From: Acidobacteriota bacterium
Lineage (GTDB): Bacteria; Acidobacteriota; UBA6911
Assembly (NCBI GenBank): GCA_003225335.1
Contig: QHZE01000087.1
Coordinates: 1-36,374 of the forward strand
Length of the DNA stretch: 36,374 nt
Reading direction: 5' to 3'
In this document: piece after piece, positions 31,927-36,374 of the stretch
Layout of the letters: each line of letters starts with the position of its first letter
Numbering within the stretch: the first letter of the stretch is position 1
Notes under the pieces: model-generated
Databases searched by the model: none
Told to the model about the DNA's origin: nothing
Seen by the model: only the letters and a program-made list of their open reading frames with translations
Program-made: the position numbers and the translations under genes

Positions 31927-33634
31927 AGTAACGATCCTTTGCTGGTCTGAGCCGGAAAGTGAAGACCTCAATCTTGCCAAACTGGCGGAATTCCTCGGCC
32001 TGAAATCAAGCCTTCTCAGGATCAATACGGGATCTGCGGGAGTTGGCTATCTCGAACGGAATCTTCCGGAGCATCCGGCCTGTCTTGCAGTGAGCGGAAC
32101 TACCCTTGCGCGGATCTTTTCCGGGTCCAATTCTGACAACGAGCTTAGATCCTTTCTCTTGCGGAGGGTGTCTCACCTTCTGATATACGCCACCGAACCT
32201 AGCCAGTCCTGCGGTGCCGCGCTGAGTTACCTGACCGAGGGCGCCGTCACTTCGATCGCCCCCGTGCAGAATCCGGAGTCGAAATACGAGATAAGCCCCA
32301 AACACAGAGCGGTATGCAGACAGCTGACGGGTCTCACCTTCGGCCGCACCAACGAGCGAACCGATCTTACATTTGCCGGCCGTCAAGACAACTTGTCCAG
32401 CCTGATTAAGATCGGGGATCGAACGTTTTTTGCGGCACTGGAGCGTGACACGTGTACTATCTTTATTGTTGGCTGTAACACTGTTGCCGACATTGATACA
32501 GTTGTTTCACCTCTCGCTGACGTTGGTTCCTACTTCTCCCGGCTCATCCCGGCGATGATGTTCCTCAAGCGTGTGTTCAGAGACAAGGCCTGGCATGCGC
32601 GCAAACCCTACGCCAATTTCACGGTCGATGATCCCTTGTTGCAGGAAAGCTATGGCTTCCTGAACTACCGGACGTTGCTCCAGACGATGGACAGGTGCGG
32701 GTTTTTCACGACTATCGCTTTCATCCCCTGGAACTTCAAGAGGACGGACCCCAACATCGCGGCCCTGCTCAGATCGAGACCAGACCGATTCTCGATCGCC
32801 GTTCATGGCTGCGACCACACCGGAGCAGAGTTCGGCTCAGACGATACCACGCTTCTCAACCGTAAAGTGCGGGCTGCACTGCTACAGATGAATGACCATC
32901 AACAGGCCACCGGCCTGAACTTTGTTGCCGCCGCGAACAGCCCTTCGGTACCCTCCGGCCGGGCCGCCGGGCCTGTGCGTCTCAGGGACCTGCTGGACGT
33001 GGCGATGCTGAACTATGAAAGCTTCCCCCTTTTTCTCCGGAGATACCCTCGAGACCTTTTCCATTGCGCTCTCGACCTGTTCCTGGAAAAACCCCTTCTT
33101 TTGCTCGAACACCACGGATACTTCCGGAAGGGCTATGACGATATTGCTGAGTTTGTTTCACGGATTAATTCTCTGGATGAGAACCTCTCATGGCATGGGC
33201 TTGGTCATGTCATCGAGCATTCCGTTCTCAGCAAGATTGGTTCCGGGCCGGACCTTCAAATGAAGCTTTATTCTCATGGCGCATGTGTAGCCAACACTTC
33301 AGGCCAGGGAACGACGTGCGTGATGAGCAAGGCAGACTCGGGCAATCTGGGCTTCGAGGCGGTGACTCTGTCAGGCAAGCCGGTACCCTTCATAGTTGAG
33401 AGTGGCGCTGTCAATCTTTCGGTGCACGTCGACGACGGGGCAAAAGTGCGTCTCGAAATGATGTTCAAGAATCCTTGGGACGGTCTGGACTCGGGCTCTC
33501 GAATGCCGGAACACGTGACGGCTTTCGTCAGGCGGCGTCTTTCTGAAATGAGGGATAATTACCTTTCAAAGCACGAGCCCTTACTGTCATTCGCTTATAG
33601 GGTCAAGGACCTTCTTGTAGGCCCGCAGCGATAA
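31913..33634 (+). CDS. Uncharacterised protein with NodB/polysaccharide-deacetylase-like core
   Basis: 573 residues from ATG 31913, overlapping the acyltransferase remnant by 14 bp. The middle part looks like a carbohydrate esterase 4 fold: ANFTVDDPLLQESYG with Asp239-Asp240, TTIAFIPWNFKRTDPNIAAL, and AVHGCDHTGAEFGS with His298 and His302 (an HxxxH metal pair). The C-terminal region has LFLRRYPRDLFHCALDLFLE, LLLLEHHGYFRKGYDDIAEF and a beta-rich end. The expected P-x-G strand of CE4 after the His motif is not obvious, and the join TGLNFVAAANSP looks short, so an in-frame deletion there is possible. Role: perhaps removal or transfer of an acetyl group on the polymer. No function is established. 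Confidence 0.55.
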   Translation: MIPSEVTILCWSEPESEDLNLAKLAEFLGLKSSLLRINTGSAGVGYLERNLPEHPACLAVSGTTLARIFSGSNSDNELRSFLLRRVSHLLIYATEPSQSCGAALSYLTEGAVTSIAPVQNPESKYEISPKHRAVCRQLTGLTFGRTNERTDLTFAGRQDNLSSLIKIGDRTFFAALERDTCTIFIVGCNTVADIDTVVSPLADVGSYFSRLIPAMMFLKRVFRDKAWHARKPYANFTVDDPLLQESYGFLNYRTLLQTMDRCGFFTTIAFIPWNFKRTDPNIAALLRSRPDRFSIAVHGCDHTGAEFGSDDTTLLNRKVRAALLQMNDHQQATGLNFVAAANSPSVPSGRAAGPVRLRDLLDVAMLNYESFPLFLRRYPRDLFHCALDLFLEKPLLLLEHHGYFRKGYDDIAEFVSRINSLDENLSWHGLGHVIEHSVLSKIGSGPDLQMKLYSHGACVANTSGQGTTCVMSKADSGNLGFEAVTLSGKPVPFIVESGAVNLSVHVDDGAKVRLEMMFKNPWDGLDSGSRMPEHVTAFVRRRLSEMRDNYLSKHEPLLSFAYRVKDLLVGPQR

Positions 33635-33650
33635 CCGGCACGGGGAGACA

Positions 33651-33887
33651 ATGACGGAAAGAGCTTACGAATTGGACGCCAGGGTCAGCAGCGCAGTTTT
33701 CAGGGCGATCGATGATCTCAATCAGATGTTGCCGCAGGAGCACTGGCTGGCGAAATCCCGCGAAACGCCGATCCTTGGTCCCACGGCCGTCTTGGATTCG
33801 ATGGGCTTCGTCAATCTCATCGCAGCCGTTGAGGAGAGCATCGCGGCGGATCTTACAGCGAAAGCTGCGGCAATCCATATAGACTGA
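33651..33887 (+). CDS. Acyl carrier protein-like, abnormal C-terminus
   Basis: 78 residues with GGGGAGA upstream of ATG 33651. The phosphopantetheine site motif is clear: LDSMGFVNLIAAVEESIAAD, with Ser50 in DSMG, preceded by the family-typical LAKSRETPILGPTAV. Such ACPs accompany FkbH-like proteins. Normal members continue for another 20-25 residues with a fourth helix. Here the frame stops after KAAAIHID, while LTLYDRSFALLS and then SPMVLSVALAELSV-like codons follow in other frames (about 33884-33962). So small indels have probably cut the gene short. The core may still carry an acyl group, but stability of a three-helix ACP is doubtful. Confidence 0.7.
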   Translation: MTERAYELDARVSSAVFRAIDDLNQMLPQEHWLAKSRETPILGPTAVLDSMGFVNLIAAVEESIAADLTAKAAAIHID

Positions 33888-34048
33888 CACTTTATGACCG
33901 GAGCTTTGCGCTGCTCTCCTAGTCCAATGGTTCTGTCCGTCGCGCTGGCGGAGTTGTCCGTCATCATTTTCGTCGGCCTGAATCGGACGCTGCACCATTT
34001 GTGGCCGACAACACGCAACATAATTCACATGCAGAAGACACGCTCCTG

Positions 34049-35536
34049 ATGGATACAAAGCGAATCGTCCTGCTGTTTGGGATATGGCTGATCTTGAGCC
34101 TGTTCTGCAACGATCTCACCAACTACGGAAACATTCCGCTCGGCCTCAATGTTCGCGTCGACCGGATCGCAATTATAGTGCTGCTGGTTTCATTTTTGAA
34201 AAACCGTTCCGGGCAACGAACACGTGTGCCGTCAAACAAAGTCGAATTGGGCATGTTGTGGTTTTTTCTGATATCATTCGGTTCCTGCATTCTCTTTGGA
34301 GCCATTAACGCAGCGAACCATCGGTATATCAGCAACTTGGTCAATTTCGCCGTCATACCGGCCGTTCTCTTTGCCATTGCCCGCAGGCTGACCTTTGATG
34401 AAAAGGCCCTCCTACTCCTCATGCGTTTCTTCCAGATTGTCGGGCTCTATCTCGGCGTGACTGGAATTCTGGAACATTTCCAGGTCATCTCGCTGATATT
34501 TCCCAAGTATATAATGGATCCGACCGTGGGCTTGCATTATGGCCGGGCGCGCGGACCATTTGGCAATGCGGCGGTCATGGGTGGCGCATTGACTCTGATC
34601 TTCTTTTGGATCCTGTGGTATCAAACGCACGTCAAGAAGAGTTTGCTTAATCTGATGCTCCTTCTTACGACATTTGTGTCACTTTACTTCACGGATACTA
34701 GATCAGCGTGGCTCCTATTTTTTACATCGTTACTGGTCTTGACATTATTTTCAAAGATCGTCAGGAAAACGTGCTGTGTCGCCGGGGTCTTGCTATTGGT
34801 CATTTATTGTTCCGGAATTTTCTCGAAATTCTCGGCTTACCAACCTACCCTATTCTCCCGCAGGGAAGGGCCCGTCGAGGATCGAATGAACATCATGGAG
34901 ATAAGCCTTGCGATGTTTCGGGACCGACCCCTGCTCGGCTTTGGATATGGAAACTATGAACTGTCCAATGATCCGTATTTCGAGAGGTCTAGCGTGCCCC
35001 TGAGGGGCAATGGTGAAGGTCAGCACAATACTATACTGGGACTCTTGGTCGAGTTGGGAATCATCGGTACGCTTCCCTACTTATATATTTATGGGTTCTT
35101 TATCCGCAGCGCATTGAAACAGTCCCGGGCGCGTGACGGCCGAAACCCGGTGGGAAGAGAGATGGCAGCAACACAGCTCGCCTTACTTTTGGGAAGGGGG
35201 TGCTTGCTCAGGAAACTGTCAGGTTCGAAGCGGCTTGAGTTCGGCCGTGGCGTGGTGGAAACACGGATCGTTATCTCGAGATGGTGTAAGTCTGATTGTT
35301 TACCGCTGTCGGCGTTCACGGATAAGAGTGGCGCTTGGGGACCGTGCATCCCTCGTTCCGACATTCCCGCGGTGACTCGCGTCGACTATTGGGCTGGTAG
35401 TGAGACGATGCGTCGGGCGACGGATCCTGCACCGGGGTCCTGGAGCGAAGAGCGGCACGTTGCCTCGTCCGAAGACATGCTCCGCGGATGCGAAGGCGCT
35501 GGCCGCGATAGTCGCCCAAACGCCGAATCTCCATGA
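34049..35536 (+). CDS. O-antigen/capsule polymerase (Wzy/O-ligase family), C-terminus anomalous
   Basis: Up to 495 residues from ATG 34049 (GTG 34001 is an alternative start adding 16 residues). About ten membrane helices, from IVLLFGIWLILSLF onward. The large outer loop of Wzy_C proteins is seen as YGRARGPFGNAAVMGGAL, DTRSAWLLFF, VEDRMNIMEISLAMFRDRPL, GFGYGNYEL and GQHNTILGLLVELGIIGTLP. It should polymerise repeat units at the periplasmic face, with Wzz setting length; a ligase is the alternative. After MAATQLALLLG (about 35190) the expected last helices do not appear. The remaining 110 or so residues are hydrophilic and Arg/Ser/Cys-rich, so a frameshift or junction near 35185-35200 is likely. 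Confidence 0.75.
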   Translation: MDTKRIVLLFGIWLILSLFCNDLTNYGNIPLGLNVRVDRIAIIVLLVSFLKNRSGQRTRVPSNKVELGMLWFFLISFGSCILFGAINAANHRYISNLVNFAVIPAVLFAIARRLTFDEKALLLLMRFFQIVGLYLGVTGILEHFQVISLIFPKYIMDPTVGLHYGRARGPFGNAAVMGGALTLIFFWILWYQTHVKKSLLNLMLLLTTFVSLYFTDTRSAWLLFFTSLLVLTLFSKIVRKTCCVAGVLLLVIYCSGIFSKFSAYQPTLFSRREGPVEDRMNIMEISLAMFRDRPLLGFGYGNYELSNDPYFERSSVPLRGNGEGQHNTILGLLVELGIIGTLPYLYIYGFFIRSALKQSRARDGRNPVGREMAATQLALLLGRGCLLRKLSGSKRLEFGRGVVETRIVISRWCKSDCLPLSAFTDKSGAWGPCIPRSDIPAVTRVDYWAGSETMRRATDPAPGSWSEERHVASSEDMLRGCEGAGRDSRPNAESP

Positions 35537-35640
35537 GTGATAACTGCCTTAGCCGCAAAGAGTACAACTTCTCCAATGTAACCCTGGAGCGGTCGATTCG
35601 TGAATTTTTTTGCTTGCGTGACGAAGTTCTTATGAAGTAA
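35533..35640 (+). CDS. Small ORF of 35 codons, unknown
   Basis: ATG 35533 overlaps the preceding TGA as ATGA and encodes MSDNCLSRKEYNFSNVTLER and SIREFFCLRDEVLMK before TAA 35638-35640. Nothing recognisable. The overlap geometry matches the locus, but the upstream frame is itself doubtful here, so this may be chance. Confidence 0.15.
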   Translation: MSDNCLSRKEYNFSNVTLERSIREFFCLRDEVLMK

Positions 35641-35734
35641 GATGCCGCTCGTCTATCCCCTCGCCGCAGCCGGATATTTCCCGGAGATCGTCGCTTCGCC
35701 CAAAGCTGTACTTGTCGTGGAAAAGGCGTCTTCT

Positions 35735-35750
35735 AGTGATTGAGATCACA
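35735..35750. promoter_or_regulatory. CRP/FNR-type palindrome candidate
   Basis: AGTGA-TTGAGA-TCACA fits the TGTGA-N6-TCACA consensus of CRP-family regulators with one mismatch. It lies about 200 bases upstream of the secreted protein gene at 35948. A single site by eye is weak evidence. Confidence 0.3.
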
Positions 35751-35768
35751 CATCTTTGGTGTCTCAGG

Positions 35769-35794
35769 TCGATCATCTCTAACGGGATGATCGA
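35769..35794. promoter_or_regulatory. 9-bp inverted repeat, possible operator or hairpin
   Basis: TCGATCATC (35769-35777) pairs exactly with GATGATCGA (35786-35794) over an 8-base loop. No T-tract follows, so an operator or leader hairpin for the downstream gene is more likely than a terminator. The 35641-35947 gap has no other gene-like content. Confidence 0.35.
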
Positions 35795-35947
35795 TCGGCG
35801 TCAGAAATCATTAGCGGAACCTGCGTAAATTTGGTTTCTGGTTGGATCATTCCTCACGAGGAAGTTTTTTGGGTTGCTGTCGACCAAGCAAGTCGTTGTT
35901 GGTGCGTGGCAATCAACACTGACGAGAGGCACCAAGGAGAATGTCGT

Positions 35948-36374
35948 ATGAAATACACGGATTCTAGACTAATGATGGTACTGGCGGGTCTGGGTTGTCT
36001 CGCCCTGTCGGCGTCGGCTTTTGCCGCCAATCAAACAACCCCTGGGGCAGTTACGCTGAGTTCGACTTTCGAGTGCATCAGCGTGCGCGCCGCCTTCTCC
36101 GGCGACGACAACGCCAACAATTCGGCGGGGATTCAGTTTCGTCGAGCGGGTACAACAACTTGGCTGAACGCCTATACGCCGGCCATTGATCGCCGCACCA
36201 GCGTCAATGGAAACGACAATTCCGCGAATGCGTTTCAGGCGCGCGGGAGCATTGTGGGGCTCACGCCCAACGCCTCCTACGAGATCCAGGTGACCTGGAC
36301 CGACGCTGATGGCATTACGGGGAGCGCCGCCTCCACGGCCTCGGTCTCCACGTTAAGCTACAATCCTCCGGCGC
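35948..36374 (+). CDS. Secreted protein with fibronectin-III-like N-terminal domain (3' end outside window)
   Basis: The frame from ATG 35948 is open to the window edge (142 residues visible) with AAGGAG eight bases upstream. A signal peptide of about 27 residues (LMMVLAGLGCLALSASAFAA) is followed by a beta-sandwich-like domain: VTLSSTFECISVRAAFSGDD, AGIQFRRAGTTTWLNAY and GLTPNASYEIQVTWTDADGI, the 'L.P.t.YE' strand being typical of FnIII or purple-phosphatase-N-like domains. Two Asp/Asn-rich loops (SGDDNANN, NGNDNSAN) repeat about 37 residues apart. In such loci this domain often precedes a right-handed parallel beta-helix (lyase or epimerase-like), but that part lies outside. ATG 35941 in another frame stops after eight codons. 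Confidence 0.75.
   Translation, partial: MKYTDSRLMMVLAGLGCLALSASAFAANQTTPGAVTLSSTFECISVRAAFSGDDNANNSAGIQFRRAGTTTWLNAYTPAIDRRTSVNGNDNSANAFQARGSIVGLTPNASYEIQVTWTDADGITGSAASTASVSTLSYNPPA

Overview
The window is a large capsule/exopolysaccharide (or O-antigen-type) biosynthesis locus from a Gram-negative bacterium. Every gene I can support is on the + strand, and many neighbours overlap by 1-20 bases (ATGA/GTGA junctions), so it is read as several polycistronic blocks. The outer-membrane export protein and beta-barrel prove a two-membrane cell. The GC-rich coding, the DUF4388-type domain fused to a tyrosine kinase, and the short intergenic repeats (CACAGATGAACACAGATTAA-like, GACGCGAAGGACGCAAAG-like and CCACGAATTCCACGAAT-like families) make me favour Acidobacteriota. 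Verrucomicrobiota or another soil/sediment phylum cannot be excluded, and the phylum call is inference.

Layout. 1-301: end of a GT2 glycosyltransferase. 302-728: two palindromic repeat elements. 729-6320: a heptose module: GmhA isomerase, a fused guanylyltransferase/GmhB phosphatase, an SDR, an RmlC-like epimerase, the HddA kinase and a second SDR. Together they could make GDP-D-glycero-alpha-D-manno-heptose and convert it to a modified (for example 6-deoxy) heptose. 6362-14397: methyltransferase, two GT-C type membrane glycosyltransferases, a membrane YdjM-like protein, a polyprenyl-phosphate GT2, a ChbG/YdjC deacetylase and a GT4. 14398-18038: a second GT2, a GT2 paralogue lacking its catalytic motifs, and a UDP-galactopyranose-mutase-like flavoprotein. 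18469-25526: regulation, export and initiation: PilZ protein, Wza-type export protein, outer-membrane barrel, Wzz-type chain-length protein, BY-kinase and phosphoglycosyl transferase. 25599-29688: WlbA-like oxidoreductase, WlbB-like acetyltransferase, AlgD-type GDP-mannose dehydrogenase and a GT4. 29685-33887: an acyl-modification set: FkbH-like HAD protein, hexapeptide acyltransferase remnant, NodB-fold-like protein and acyl carrier protein. 34049-35536: Wzy-type polymerase. 35948 to the edge: start of a secreted protein.

Together these form a Wzx/Wzy-type pathway: nucleotide sugars are made, assembled on a polyprenyl carrier by the initiating phosphoglycosyl transferase and later glycosyltransferases, polymerised by Wzy, length-controlled by Wzz/BY-kinase and exported through the Wza-type protein. 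No Wzx flippase is visible in the window. A PilZ protein and a degenerate GGDEF-like domain on the initiating transferase hint at second-messenger control.

The most striking feature is a series of damaged genes. A GT2 has lost its membrane tail by deletion plus frameshift, an acyltransferase has an internal out-of-frame deletion, and an orphan GT-C C-terminus survives. An acyl carrier protein and a Wzy have abnormal 3' ends, two genes overlap by about 200 bp, and a palindromic repeat replaces the 5' end of gmhA. This is either real decay or reshuffling of a surface-polysaccharide locus or a pattern of assembly error; read data would decide. No tRNA, rRNA, CRISPR array or recognisable transposase was seen.
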